Counted from the stretch's first letter, positions 27,429 to 36,659 are shown. The stretch is 64,000 bases of DNA from Flavobacterium erciyesense (GCF_018069925.1 NZ_JAGPXB010000004.1:62001-126000); one strand, 5' to 3'. The notes: generated by a model from the sequence alone, not told the origin. Translations and numbers: made by a program.

Positions 27429-28376
27429 TTATTCTTGTGCAGCCAAATATCTCTCTGCATCTAGTGCGGCCATACATCCTGTTCCAGCAGCAGTAATTGC
27501 CTGACGGTAAACATGATCAGCAGCGTCACCGGCTACAAAAACACCTTCTACATTAGTTTTAGAACTTCCTGGAGTGTTAACTATGTAACCAGTTTCATCT
27601 AAAGTGATGTATTCCTTAAAGATATCTGTATTAGGTTTGTGACCGATAGCTACAAAAAATCCAGTTGCTGGTATATCGTAGGTTTCGTTAGTAGATTTAT
27701 TTAAAACCTTAATAGCCTCTACCACTTGACCGTCACCTAATACTTCAACAGTATCATGGTTTAGTAAAATTTCGATGTTTTCAGTTTTACGAACACGGGC
27801 CTCCATAATTTTTGACGCTCTAAACTTTTCGCTGCGAACTAGCATAGTTACTTTTTTACAAAGTTTAGATAAATAATGCGCTTCTTCACAAGCAGAATCT
27901 CCTGCACCCACAATTACAACCTCTTGATTTCTATAGAAAAAACCATCACAAACGGCACATGCAGAAACTCCACCACCCATTTGTAAGTAATGTTGCTCCG
28001 AAGGTAAACCTAAATATTTAGCAGATGCTCCTGTTGAAATGATTACGGTTTCACAGTGTAATTCTTTAGTATCATTGATCCAAACTTTATGTATTGGTCC
28101 TGAAAAGTCTACTTTGGTTGCCCAACCGTCACGCACATCAGTACCAAAACGTTGCGCTTGCGCTTGCAAACCCACCATCATCTCTGGTCCTGTAATTCCT
28201 TCTGGATTTCCTGGCCAGTTTTCTACTTCGTTTGTAGTGGTCAATTGTCCACCGGGCTGCATTCCTTGGTATACTACTGGATTCATATTAGCTCTAGCAG
28301 CATAAATAGCTGCTGTGTAACCTGCTGGTCCTGATCCTATGATGAGGCATTTTATTTTTTCGATTGAATCTGACAT
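27429..28376 (-). CDS. trxB: Thioredoxin-disulfide reductase
   Basis: NADPH-dependent flavoenzyme that reduces thioredoxin in the cytoplasm. The 315-aa length is standard. FAD binding is shown by GSGPAGYTAAIYAARA (14-29), the redox-active pair by CAVC (C140 and C143), NADPH binding by VGAGDSACEEA (about 156-166), and the C-terminal FAD contact by GVFVAGDAAD. The start at 28376 gives the usual short tail before the first beta strand. It is transcribed alone, with a -7 box 30 bp upstream and a shared terminator downstream. Confidence 0.97.
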   Translation of the reverse strand: MSDSIEKIKCLIIGSGPAGYTAAIYAARANMNPVVYQGMQPGGQLTTTNEVENWPGNPEGITGPEMMVGLQAQAQRFGTDVRDGWATKVDFSGPIHKVWINDTKELHCETVIISTGASAKYLGLPSEQHYLQMGGGVSACAVCDGFFYRNQEVVIVGAGDSACEEAHYLSKLCKKVTMLVRSEKFRASKIMEARVRKTENIEILLNHDTVEVLGDGQVVEAIKVLNKSTNETYDIPATGFFVAIGHKPNTDIFKEYITLDETGYIVNTPGSSKTNVEGVFVAGDAADHVYRQAITAAGTGCMAALDAERYLAAQE

Positions 28377-28747
28377 AATACTTGCGATTTAATTTTGTAA
28401 CAGCACAAAAGTAAGTTTTTATTATTGTAAAAAATAGAGGCTGGAATCAGTTTTTATTATCTGATTATAGAGGAATAAAAAAAGCTGAACTTAAGAACAC
28501 TTACCAGACACTTTGCTATTTATTATCTTAAAATCGATCCCAGAAATTACTTTATGCAGTACCTAGCAACTAAACTCAAATATAAATTTTCAAAATGCAC
28601 CAATCGTACTAAAATGGGATCTGCTGAATTTTAAAAACTGAAGAATTGCAAACTATAAAACTGTCTCCATAATTAGCCTTATTTATGAGAAAAAGAGTAA
28701 AATTTCGACAAAAAATGTAACTTCGTGCAATATAAATAACATCAAAT
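28377..28747. other. 371-bp gene-free region
   Basis: Divergent intergenic region between trxB and a lipoprotein gene. It contains the trxB -7 box. The remainder is AT-rich with no hairpin or reading frame I can support; TAACTTCG near 28720 is a weak -7 candidate for the lipoprotein. Confidence 0.6.
28406..28413 (-). promoter_or_regulatory. -7 box of trxB
   Basis: On the - strand the sequence is TACTTTTG, a match to TAnnTTTG, 30 bp upstream of the trxB start. Confidence 0.45.
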
Positions 28748-29419
28748 ATGAAAAAATTAAGTTTAGGTATAGTGTTTATCGTCCTTTTTATCGTAACAAG
28801 TTGTGTAACAACAGTACCACTAAATACTGGGTTTTACGGAAAGACAAAAGTTGGTATTTTAATACAAATGGAGGAAAAACCAGAAGTTATTAAAGCAACT
28901 ACGGATGGTTTGGTAACAACAATAACAGATCCCGACAACAAATTTTATGTTGGTGTAGAAAAAATAAAATCAAACATTACCTTTAAGGAGTTATTAAAAA
29001 AGGAGATATCCAATACGCTTTCAAGTAAAAACAAGTCTTTTGAAATGATATCTGACAATTTTAACGAGCTAACTTTATCAAAATTTAAAGCACCTGAATC
29101 AGATACAGAATATTCAAAATATGACTTTCGGTTTATGAAAAAAAAATATAATGTAGATGAAATTTTATTTGTTAAAGTGAATCATTATGGCTTATTGCTA
29201 GTATACTCAGGCGTAATACGAGCTACTAAAAAAGGATATGTTTTGATGCATTCACAAGTAATTGACCTAAAGGACAATTCACTTTTACAACAAAAGCAAT
29301 CTGAAACAACTACTAAAATTAATGGTGATTGGGATAAAAATGGAGAGTACACCAATTTACAAAATGCAATACAATTAGCAATTGATCAATCAATTTTAAA
29401 ACTAAAAAAGAGACTTTAG
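28748..29419 (+). CDS. Hypothetical lipoprotein
   Basis: A 223-aa protein I do not recognise. The signal peptide ends in VTSC with the lipobox Cys at residue 19, so it is a probable lipoprotein. The mature part is rich in Lys, Asp and Ser, with predicted alternating strands and helices. The last quarter (IDLKDNSLLQQKQSE, then AIQLAIDQSILKLKK) has the look of periplasmic or outer-membrane lipoproteins related to curli-assembly CsgG or LPP20, but no diagnostic motif was found. The gene stands alone between trxB and a tRNA gene. Its codon use looks slightly more AT-rich than its neighbours. Confidence 0.75.
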   Translation: MKKLSLGIVFIVLFIVTSCVTTVPLNTGFYGKTKVGILIQMEEKPEVIKATTDGLVTTITDPDNKFYVGVEKIKSNITFKELLKKEISNTLSSKNKSFEMISDNFNELTLSKFKAPESDTEYSKYDFRFMKKKYNVDEILFVKVNHYGLLLVYSGVIRATKKGYVLMHSQVIDLKDNSLLQQKQSETTTKINGDWDKNGEYTNLQNAIQLAIDQSILKLKKRL

Positions 29420-29550
29420 GGTTAGCTTTTCATATTCGAAAAATAACTTTCAAAACTGTTTTATTGTAAAATCCCCGTAACAACCAAATAATCTCCATCA
29501 TCAGCAAATAATTTAAGATCAAAATAAAAATTGGAGACTTAATTTTAAAA

Positions 29551-29582
29551 ATAAAAAAAGCCGAACAAGATTGTTCGGCTTT
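29551..29582 (-). terminator. Terminator of tRNA-Pro
   Basis: AAAGCCGAACAA pairs with TTGTTCGGCTTT. On the - strand it is followed by a T run (an A run on +). It lies 2 bp past the tRNA 3' end. Confidence 0.85.
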
Positions 29583-29584
29583 TG

Positions 29585-29659
29585 TCGGGGTGGCAGGATT
29601 CGAACCTGCGGCCTCCTGCTCCCAAAGCAGGCGCGATAACCGAGCTACGCTACACCCCG
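29585..29659 (-). tRNA. tRNA-Pro (anticodon TGG)
   Basis: On the - strand a 75-nt cloverleaf can be folded. The acceptor stem is CGGGGTG with CACCCCG, the anticodon stem CCTGC/GCAGG encloses the loop TTTGGGA with anticodon TGG, and the T arm contains GGTTCGAATCC. CCA is not encoded, so it must be added after transcription. A strong terminator follows directly. Confidence 0.96.
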
Positions 29660-30063
29660 AAAGCGGGTGCAAATATACAACTATTTTTGGCTTGCGCAAG
29701 TATTTTATTTAATATCGACTAGAAATATTTTTTTAATAATAGATCAGCTAAGCCTCATTACATTTGAAGAGGGCAACTTTACCCTAGCCCAGATGGCAAC
29801 GAAAAGCGTTGCGCAGGTTGTATGCTGCTTTTTTAGACCTAAAAGAGCGACCAAAGGAAACTCCTTTTGGGGCTTATAAAAAGTAAATACAACTGCAAAA
29901 CCTTGAAGTGCACAGCTGGAATGGCTTTAAAATAAAAAAAGTAAAGACAAAAAAGAATAGTTGATGTACTACTTTTAAATTGTGGTTAATCGATTGTTAA
30001 CAAAATAGATTTTCACGAACCATAAAAAATTGTATTTTTACGGTTCAAAATTCAGAAAAATAA
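29660..30063. other. 404-bp gene-free region upstream of parA
   Basis: Holds a possible degenerate intergenic repeat near 29781-29807, a small AAAGGA-AAC-TCCTTT hairpin near 29855, and an AT-rich leader before parA with TATTTTTA as a poor -7 box. No reading frame is supported. Confidence 0.55.
29781..29807 (+). repeat. Possible degenerate third copy of the intergenic repeat
   Basis: CCCTAGCCCAGAT and GGCAACGAAAAGC match the conserved left half of copy A with a few changes, but no strong central hairpin follows in the expected place. Confidence 0.25.
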
Positions 30064-30831
30064 ATGGGCAAAATCATCGCGATTGCTAATCAAAAAGGAG
30101 GCGTTGGAAAGACTACTACATCGGTCAATCTTGCTGCTTCACTAGGCGTTTTAGAAAAAAAAGTATTACTAATAGATGCTGATCCGCAGGCCAATGCTTC
30201 GTCAGGATTGGGTATTGATGTAGAATCAGTTGAGATCGGTACGTATCAAATATTAGAGCACAGTCACACTCCAAAGGAGGCTGTTGTTACCTGTTCAGCT
30301 CCCAATGTGGATGTTATTCCTGCGCATATTGACCTTGTTGCTATAGAAATTGAATTGGTTGACAAGGAAAATCGTGAATACATGCTTAAAAAAGCGCTAG
30401 AAAGTGTTCGCGAAGAGTATGATTATATTATTATAGACTGCGCACCATCGTTAGGTTTATTAACGTTGAATGCTTTGACGGCGGCAGATTCAGTAGTTAT
30501 TCCTATTCAGTGTGAATACTTTGCGTTAGAAGGTCTGGGGAAATTGTTGAATACTATAAAGAGTATCCAAAAAATTCACAATCCAAACTTAGACATTGAA
30601 GGATTATTGCTGACTATGTTTGACTCGCGCTTGCGTTTGTCTAACCAAGTTGTTGAAGAAGTTCAAAAACACTTTAACGATATGGTTTTTGAAACTATCA
30701 TTCAACGCAATGTAAAACTAAGCGAAGCACCAAGTTTTGGTGAAAGCATTATTAACTATGATGCTACAAGTAAAGGAGCTGTAAATTACTTGCACCTTGC
30801 ACAAGAGATAATAAAGAAAAACAGTAAATAA
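30064..30831 (+). CDS. parA: Chromosome-partitioning ATPase ParA
   Basis: A 255-aa ParA/Soj ATPase that segregates replicated origins together with ParB. The deviant Walker A KGGVGKTT is at residues 11-18, IDADPQAN at about 38-45 and IIIDCAPSLG at about 122-131. The short N-terminus without a DNA-binding extension is typical of chromosomal Soj-type proteins. parB follows after 4 bp, forming an operon. A canonical parS site was not found in the window. Confidence 0.97.
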   Translation: MGKIIAIANQKGGVGKTTTSVNLAASLGVLEKKVLLIDADPQANASSGLGIDVESVEIGTYQILEHSHTPKEAVVTCSAPNVDVIPAHIDLVAIEIELVDKENREYMLKKALESVREEYDYIIIDCAPSLGLLTLNALTAADSVVIPIQCEYFALEGLGKLLNTIKSIQKIHNPNLDIEGLLLTMFDSRLRLSNQVVEEVQKHFNDMVFETIIQRNVKLSEAPSFGESIINYDATSKGAVNYLHLAQEIIKKNSK

Positions 30832-30835
30832 TTTT

Positions 30836-31735
30836 ATGGCACAAGCAATTAAAAAACAAGCCTTAGGAAGAGGATTATCAGCATTGTTAAAAGATCCTGA
30901 AAACGATATCAAATCCGTTGATGATAAAAATGCCGATAAGGTTGTAGGTAATATTATTGAGCTTGAAATTGCAGCAATTGAAATTAACCCGTTCCAGCCA
31001 AGAAGTAATTTTAATGAGGAATCATTGCGTGAATTGGCCACTTCGATCAAGGAACTCGGGGTTATTCAACCTATTACTGTACGAAAATTAGATTTCAATA
31101 AATTTCAATTAATATCAGGGGAACGTCGTTTGCGTGCCTCTACACTTGTAGGCTTAACTACTGTACCTGCTTACATCCGAATTGCTAACGATAACGAGTC
31201 GCTGGTAATGGCCTTGGTGGAAAACATTCAGCGCCATGACCTTGACCCGATCGAAATTGCACTTTCATACCAGCGTTTGATGGATGAAATTCAGTTGACA
31301 CAAGAGCAAATGAGCGAGCGTGTGGGTAAAAAAAGATCTACGATTGCCAATTATTTACGTCTGTTAAAATTAGATCCGATTATTCAAACCGGAATACGCG
31401 ATGGTTTTATTAGCATGGGTCATGGTCGTGCTATCATTAATATTGAGGACCAAGATGCTCAAGCTGATATTTACCAAAAAATTGTAAGTCAAAATTTATC
31501 GGTACGTGAAACAGAAACTTTGGTAAAAAACTATCAAGAAAGTTTGAAACCAAAAGCAGCAGGTAAACCAAAAGCAGCTTCATTTGAAATTGCCGAAGAT
31601 CATAAAAATGATTTTGCCTCCTATTTTGGAACCAAAGTAGATGTTAAAGTAGCTGGTAACGGTAAAGGAAAAATTACTATTCCTTTTCACTCTGAGGAAG
31701 ATTTTAATAGAATTATTAAATTAATTAAAACCTAG
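30836..31735 (+). CDS. parB: Chromosome-partitioning protein ParB
   Basis: A 299-aa ParB/Spo0J CTP-dependent DNA clamp that loads at parS. It opens with the ALGRGLSALL motif that contacts ParA, followed by the CTPase core with GERRLRAS (about 96-103) and ENIQRHDLDPIE (about 125-136). The helix-turn-helix (QMSERVGKKRSTIANYLRLL) lies near 156-178 and a small C-terminal dimerisation domain ends the protein. It is preceded by parA, and its stop overlaps the next start by one base. Confidence 0.96.
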   Translation: MAQAIKKQALGRGLSALLKDPENDIKSVDDKNADKVVGNIIELEIAAIEINPFQPRSNFNEESLRELATSIKELGVIQPITVRKLDFNKFQLISGERRLRASTLVGLTTVPAYIRIANDNESLVMALVENIQRHDLDPIEIALSYQRLMDEIQLTQEQMSERVGKKRSTIANYLRLLKLDPIIQTGIRDGFISMGHGRAIINIEDQDAQADIYQKIVSQNLSVRETETLVKNYQESLKPKAAGKPKAASFEIAEDHKNDFASYFGTKVDVKVAGNGKGKITIPFHSEEDFNRIIKLIKT

Positions 31736-32295
31736 TGTTTAAATCGTCAATCCTTGTATTATTTCTGTTTTTGCTAACCAGCGTATCTGTTTTTGCCCAA
31801 GAGGAAAACGCTACCATTTTAGTTGCAAAAGATTCTGTACAATCCAACAATATCGACCCATTAACCCCCGCCAAAGCAGCCTTTTATTCGGCTGTTTTAC
31901 CTGGTTTAGGACAAGCCTACAACAAAAAATATTGGAAAATTCCGCTAGTCTATGGAGCTATTGGAACCAGTATTTACTTTTATGTTGACAGCAACAAAAG
32001 GTACCGTCAGTATCGCACTGCTTACAAAGCACGATTGGAAGGTGTAGTGACCGAAGATTTAGCATTTTTAGACAATAACCGTTTGATTGCTGGTCAAAAA
32101 TTTTACCAACGTAACCGCGATTTATCAGCTTTGTTTATTGCAGCTTTTTATGCTCTCAACATCATTGATGCCAATGTTGATGCGGCTTTATTGCAGTTTA
32201 ATGTTGATGAAAACTTATCGCTAAAACCAGTTCTTTATCCAAATGATGTAACAATGCGCACTAATGTTGGACTAACATTAAATTATCGCTTTTAA
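31735..32295 (+). CDS. DUF5683 membrane protein
   Basis: A 186-aa protein of the DUF5683 family. It has a signal peptide (about 1-21, ending VFAQ), the family motif AAFYSAVLPGLGQAYNKKYWKIP (about 48-70; abbreviated core LPGLGQ) and two hydrophobic segments (near 70-88 and 123-141). The start is GTG, overlapping the parB stop (TAGTG), so translation is coupled. In Flavobacteria this gene is regularly found between parB and dapB. Its function is not established; an envelope location is expected. Confidence 0.85.
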   Translation: MFKSSILVLFLFLLTSVSVFAQEENATILVAKDSVQSNNIDPLTPAKAAFYSAVLPGLGQAYNKKYWKIPLVYGAIGTSIYFYVDSNKRYRQYRTAYKARLEGVVTEDLAFLDNNRLIAGQKFYQRNRDLSALFIAAFYALNIIDANVDAALLQFNVDENLSLKPVLYPNDVTMRTNVGLTLNYRF

Positions 32296-32308
32296 AAATT
32301 ACATCGCT

Positions 32309-32506
32309 ATGGCATTGCTAGCAAATACAACTCGAAACCAATACCTGCTGCTAATAACCGCTTTGCTGGTAATAACAGTTGTAAATTATTCTGAAATCAG
32401 TTTTTTTGCGCCGATTAAAATGAATGATTTTTTCTCAGGGTTTTTCTTGGGAGCGTTGATAAGCTTGGCTCCAATTGGTCTCTATTATAAAAAATTTAAA
32501 AAATAA
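32309..32506 (+). CDS. Small two-helix membrane protein
   Basis: A 65-aa protein with two hydrophobic segments (about 11-27 and 43-60) and a basic C-terminus (YYKKFKK). I do not recognise a family. It lies 13 bp after the DUF5683 gene and ends 3 bp before dapB, so it is a member of the operon and likely translated. Small proteins at this position are common in Flavobacteria. Confidence 0.7.
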   Translation: MALLANTTRNQYLLLITALLVITVVNYSEISFFAPIKMNDFFSGFFLGALISLAPIGLYYKKFKK

Positions 32507-32509
32507 AAA

Positions 32510-33208
32510 ATGAAAATTGCGCTTTTAGGATACGGAAAAATGGGTCAAGTTATAGAGCGAATTGCTCTTGAAAGGGGCCATGAAATCGTTTTAAAAAAAG
32601 ATCAAAATAATAGCTTTGATGGACTAGAACAAGCTGATGTAGCAATTGATTTTAGTGTACCATGCGCTGCAGCCAACAACATCAGTAGCTGTTTTCATGC
32701 TAATGTACCTGTTATATCAGGCACGACAGGCTGGTTAGACCAATATGAAACTGTTGCTGCACTTTGCACAGAAAAAAAAGGTGCTTTTATATCGAGCTCT
32801 AATTTCAGTTTAGGTGTCAATATCTTTTTTGAGTTGAACGAATACCTTGCTAAAATGATGGCTAAATTTAATAGCTATGGCGTAAGCATGGAAGAAATTC
32901 ACCATACACAAAAATTAGATGCTCCAAGTGGTACCGCCATTTCTTTAGCCAAAGGAATCATTGAAAACAGCAATTACAATAATTGGACATTGGAAAATGC
33001 TACGGCAAATGAAATTCACATTGAAGCCAAACGTATAGGAACAGTTCCTGGAACACATACCGTAACGTACGACTCTACTGTTGATGCCATCGAAATAAAA
33101 CACACGGCACACAATCGTGAAGGTTTTGCATTAGGCGCAGTTATTGCCGCTGAATGGATTGTAGGCAAAACAGGAATATTTACCATGCGCGACGTTCTAG
33201 AACTATAA
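32510..33208 (+). CDS. dapB: 4-Hydroxy-tetrahydrodipicolinate reductase
   Basis: Reduces 4-hydroxy-tetrahydrodipicolinate in the diaminopimelate/lysine pathway, using NAD(P)H, in the cytoplasm. The 232-aa protein has the N-terminal GYGKMG nucleotide loop (7-12), SGTTGW (about 71-76) and the catalytic and substrate block EIHHTQKLDAPSGTA (about 129-143), where His and Lys are the usual active residues. The length is at the short end, as is usual for Bacteroidetes DapB. It follows the small membrane gene by 3 bp and precedes lepB by 66 bp. Confidence 0.96.
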   Translation: MKIALLGYGKMGQVIERIALERGHEIVLKKDQNNSFDGLEQADVAIDFSVPCAAANNISSCFHANVPVISGTTGWLDQYETVAALCTEKKGAFISSSNFSLGVNIFFELNEYLAKMMAKFNSYGVSMEEIHHTQKLDAPSGTAISLAKGIIENSNYNNWTLENATANEIHIEAKRIGTVPGTHTVTYDSTVDAIEIKHTAHNREGFALGAVIAAEWIVGKTGIFTMRDVLEL

Positions 33209-33274
33209 TCAATCAAATAACTTTAATTAGAGTAGTATAATAAAATGCAGCTCTTTTACTAAAACAATTATATC

Positions 33275-34843
33275 ATGACAGCATATCAATGGTTCGTTTT
33301 TTTCTTGATAGTACAATTGATCCACTTTTTAGGTACCTGGAAATTGTATGTTGCCGCTGGGCGAAAAAGCTGGGAAGCAGCAATTCCGGTGTACAATGCC
33401 ATTGTTTTAATGAAAATAATTGGCCGACCAACTTGGTGGACCGTGTTGCTTTTTATTCCGATTATCAATTTAATTTTATTTCCAGTAATTTGGGTTGAAA
33501 CCTTACGCAGTTTTGGAAAAAAAAGTTCTTTAGATACCTTTTTAGGAATTGTAACTTTAGGATTGTACATCTACTACATCAATTACACTCAAAAATTAAC
33601 GTACATAGCGGATAGAAATTTGACACCGCAAACGAAAGCTGCTGATACAATTAGTTCTTTATTGTTTGCCATTGTGGTTGCAACAATCGTACATACGTAT
33701 TTTATTCAACCTTACACAATTCCGACTTCATCGCTTGAAAAATCATTGTTGGTTGGCGACTTTTTGTTTGTAAGTAAGGTAAATTATGGCGCAAGAGTAC
33801 CTATGACCACTGTTGCATTGCCAATGGTACATGATTCTATCCCATTAACGCACAAAAAATCATACCTAAAATGGCCTCAATTGCCGTACATGCGCATGCC
33901 TGGCACTCAAAAAATAGATCGTACTGATATAGTGGTTTTCAACTGGCCTGTGGATACCGTTTACCGATTTTTTGACACGTCGAAAAGAAGAGCTGACAAA
34001 CCTATTGACAAAAAATCGAATTATGTAAAAAGATGTGTTGGTATCCCTGGTGATTCATTATCGATTAAAGACGGTTACGTTTATATTGATGGCAAATTAT
34101 TAACGTTGCCTGAACGCGCAAAACCGCAATTCTCATACAAAGTTGCACTTGATGGTAAAACGCCTATTGATTTAGAATATCTTTTTAAAGAATTGGATAT
34201 TACTGATCGCGCTTTTTATACCAATGAAACAACGAAAGATACTATTTTCATGAGCGCTTTAACCGAAGCATCAGCAGAGGTTTTAAAAAATACTCCTGGC
34301 GTCACAGCAGTAGTTAGACAAATTGCGAGAGATGTTGATCAGGCTAACTTTGGTAAAGGTGTTTTCCCTCATGTACAAAAGTGGAATAGTGACAACTACG
34401 GACCTATTTACATTCCTGAAGCTGGAAAAACGGTAGCTTTGAACAGCGCTACGTTGCCTTTTTACAAAACGATCATTAGCGATTACGAGCAAAATGACTT
34501 AAAAGTTACAGGAGATGAAATCCGCATCAACGGAAAAGTAGCTACTACTTACACTTTTAAACAAAATTACTATTGGATGATGGGTGACAACCGCCACAAC
34601 TCTGAAGATAGCCGTTATTGGGGTTTTGTACCCGAAAATCACATTGTAGGGAAACCAATTTTCATTTGGTTGAGCATTGATCCAAACGGAAAAGGATTGA
34701 ATAAAATTCGTTGGGAACGCGTGTTTACCACCGTAAGTGGCGAAGGACAACCACAATCGTACCTACAATTATTTTTGATTGGATTAGTCGTGTTTTTCGT
34801 TGGAGACTATTTCTGGAAAAAGAGAAAAGCTTCGAAAGTTTAA
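33275..34843 (+). CDS. lepB: Signal peptidase I, long form with DUF5684-like N-terminus
   Basis: Membrane serine protease that cleaves Sec signal peptides. At 522 aa it is much longer than the E. coli enzyme. Residues 1 to about 115 form a DUF5684-like region with three hydrophobic helices. The catalytic part begins near 130 with a membrane helix. The nucleophile Ser153 is in PTSSLEKSLL and the general base Lys is in YVKRCVGIPGDS (about 250-261). The conserved GDNRHNSEDSRYWG box begins near 436. About 175 residues lie between the Lys box and that box, a Bacteroidetes-type insertion. A C-terminal helix ends the protein. A strong terminator follows. Confidence 0.94.
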   Translation: MTAYQWFVFFLIVQLIHFLGTWKLYVAAGRKSWEAAIPVYNAIVLMKIIGRPTWWTVLLFIPIINLILFPVIWVETLRSFGKKSSLDTFLGIVTLGLYIYYINYTQKLTYIADRNLTPQTKAADTISSLLFAIVVATIVHTYFIQPYTIPTSSLEKSLLVGDFLFVSKVNYGARVPMTTVALPMVHDSIPLTHKKSYLKWPQLPYMRMPGTQKIDRTDIVVFNWPVDTVYRFFDTSKRRADKPIDKKSNYVKRCVGIPGDSLSIKDGYVYIDGKLLTLPERAKPQFSYKVALDGKTPIDLEYLFKELDITDRAFYTNETTKDTIFMSALTEASAEVLKNTPGVTAVVRQIARDVDQANFGKGVFPHVQKWNSDNYGPIYIPEAGKTVALNSATLPFYKTIISDYEQNDLKVTGDEIRINGKVATTYTFKQNYYWMMGDNRHNSEDSRYWGFVPENHIVGKPIFIWLSIDPNGKGLNKIRWERVFTTVSGEGQPQSYLQLFLIGLVVFFVGDYFWKKRKASKV

Positions 34844-34861
34844 AATTCAAATACTCTAATA

Positions 34862-34910
34862 AAATTCATAAAGGAAAGCAGTTGATTTCCTTTATGAATT
34901 TTTGTTTTTT
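34862..34910 (+). terminator. Rho-independent terminator after lepB
   Basis: A perfect 16-bp stem (AAATTCATAAAGGAAA with its complement) with an 8-nt loop, followed by T-rich sequence. It falls before the wbqC start, and wbqC's own promoter is not evident. Confidence 0.9.
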
Positions 34911-34935
34911 ATTACTCATTTTATTTCAAACGATT

Positions 34936-35562
34936 ATGAATATTATTTTACACCCTACCTACTTCCCATCCATCAGTCAATTTGCTGCTATTGCACAAGC
35001 GGATCAAGTAAGCTTTGAAGTAGAAGATAATTTCCAAAAACAAACTAGCCGTAACCGTACCTACATCTACAGTCCAAACGGAATTCAGCTTTTAAATATC
35101 CCTATAAAACATTCAAAAGAGAACCGTCAAAAAACAAAAGACATTCGCATAGAGAACGATTTTGGATGGCAAAAACAGCATTTTAAATCATTAGAAGCTG
35201 CTTATAGAAGTTCACCGTTCTTTGAATTTTTTGAAGACGATATCAGACCTTTGTTTGAAAAACAGCACGAGTTTTTATTAGACTTAAATTTTCAAGCGCT
35301 AGAAATCGTTTTGAAATGCCTGCGTTTAAAACTCGATTATACCAAAACAACAGTCTATTCACCTGAAATTACAGATGGTCAAACTATTGATTTTAGACAT
35401 TTAGCAAACGGAAAAAAAGACACATCTGTTTTTGAACCTTATACACAAGTATTTGATGATAAGTTTGGATTCTTAAACAACTTAAGTACGTTGGATTTAC
35501 TTTTTAATGAAGGAAAATTTGCTTTGGATTATCTTAAGAAACAACCGCTACTGCATTTATAA
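34936..35562 (+). CDS. WbqC family protein
   Basis: A 208-aa protein of the WbqC family, associated with polysaccharide or amino-sugar biosynthesis in some bacteria, of unproven activity. The N-terminal block ILHPTYFPSISQFAAI (3-18) and the later FGWQKQHFKSLEAAYRSSPFFEFF region are diagnostic. The frame is open back to 34711, but that part overlaps lepB out of frame and includes the terminator hairpin. The ATG at 34936 gives a protein that starts at the family's usual first strand. The gene is convergent with the next one, with 6 bp between stops. Confidence 0.85.
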   Translation: MNIILHPTYFPSISQFAAIAQADQVSFEVEDNFQKQTSRNRTYIYSPNGIQLLNIPIKHSKENRQKTKDIRIENDFGWQKQHFKSLEAAYRSSPFFEFFEDDIRPLFEKQHEFLLDLNFQALEIVLKCLRLKLDYTKTTVYSPEITDGQTIDFRHLANGKKDTSVFEPYTQVFDDKFGFLNNLSTLDLLFNEGKFALDYLKKQPLLHL

Positions 35563-35568
35563 AAAATT

Positions 35569-36615
35569 TTATTCGTAGGAAAGGCGCGCCATAATTGGAA
35601 AATGATCCGAATTGATGAACTTTGGAAAGCTCTCGAAGTCTTTCACTTTCATTTTTTCATCGGCAAAAATGTAATCAATACGCGCCGGATAGTATCTGAA
35701 TTTATAAGTTTCGCCGAAACCTTTACCTGCTTCTTCAAAACTGTCTTTCATTTTACCCTTTATATTGCGATACACGTACGAAAATGCACTGTTGTTCATG
35801 TCACCACAAATGATGATAGGATAAGTGCATTGCGCTTTGTGCTCGCTAAATAAAGCAGCTTGTTGCTGTTGTTGTTTGAACGCTTTGCTTATTCTAAAAA
35901 ACAGTTTCTGCGATTTGCTCTGGTTGATGGCATCAATGTTCTCATCAATTTCATTTACGTCAGGCGAAATTTTGATTGATTGCAAGTGCATGTTGTACAC
36001 TCTGATAATATCTTTTCCTCGCTTTATATCAGCATAGATCACATTATTACTAGAGTTTGGAAAAACAATATCACCGCGATCAATAATAGGAAATTTAGAA
36101 AAAATAGCTTGACCCGATTTGATTTGATCTCCTGAAGTATGAATGTAACGGTGCGGATACACTTTTAAATCGATTCCGGCACTTGCAGAATATTCTTGAA
36201 TACACAGAATATCTGGATTTTTTTCGTTAACAAATGAAAGAATATCTGCTGGCACATCATCGCGATCAATCCACTTGAAAACGTTGAGCAAACGCACATT
36301 GTAACTCATTACAGTAAAATCTTTCTCTTCAACTGGAAAATTTGGATGCGAAAACTTGTAAAATTTATTGATAAAAGTGATTCCGATTAATAAAACCAAA
36401 CCCGATACCACCAATTGTTTTTTAAATTGAAGGGTCCAATAAACAAAAAACAAGGCGTTAAAAATAAAAAAAACAGGCATAAAAAGCGTGAGCACCGAAA
36501 GTATCGGAAACGATTTTGGTGCCAAAAAAGGCAACAAATAAGCGATAAATGTAACTAGAGTTAACAGGATATTCAATAAGAACATTCCTTTATTAAACCA
36601 AGAAAGATTTTTCAT
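35569..36615 (-). CDS. Membrane-anchored endonuclease/exonuclease/phosphatase
   Basis: A 348-aa protein with three N-terminal membrane helices (about 10-28, 36-58 and 65-83), then an EEP-superfamily domain. Visible EEP motifs are VMSYNVRLLN (start of the domain, near 103), DILCIQEYS with the metal-binding Glu, IIICGDMNNS with the D-x-N pair, and the terminal SDHFPIMARL with the catalytic Asp-His. This fold cleaves phosphodiesters in nucleic acids, sphingolipids or phosphoinositides; the substrate cannot be told. It is the last gene of the mutL-rhomboid-rhomboid operon, 44 bp behind the second rhomboid. Confidence 0.9.
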   Translation of the reverse strand: MKNLSWFNKGMFLLNILLTLVTFIAYLLPFLAPKSFPILSVLTLFMPVFFIFNALFFVYWTLQFKKQLVVSGLVLLIGITFINKFYKFSHPNFPVEEKDFTVMSYNVRLLNVFKWIDRDDVPADILSFVNEKNPDILCIQEYSASAGIDLKVYPHRYIHTSGDQIKSGQAIFSKFPIIDRGDIVFPNSSNNVIYADIKRGKDIIRVYNMHLQSIKISPDVNEIDENIDAINQSKSQKLFFRISKAFKQQQQQAALFSEHKAQCTYPIIICGDMNNSAFSYVYRNIKGKMKDSFEEAGKGFGETYKFRYYPARIDYIFADEKMKVKDFESFPKFINSDHFPIMARLSYE

Positions 36616-36659
36616 GCCAACTAATTTAAACCATTATTTGCGCTTTGCAAAATAATGAA

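Noticed and set aside
29430..29699. An 89-codon reading frame on the - strand
   Set aside because: It covers tRNA-Pro and its terminator; the predicted peptide is the translated tRNA sequence.
30011..30017. Half parS-like TTTCACG upstream of parA
   Set aside because: Only one half of the palindrome is present; a full parS was not found.
34711..34935. N-terminal extension of the WbqC gene
   Set aside because: It overlaps lepB out of frame and contains its terminator; the family begins at the ATG at 34936.
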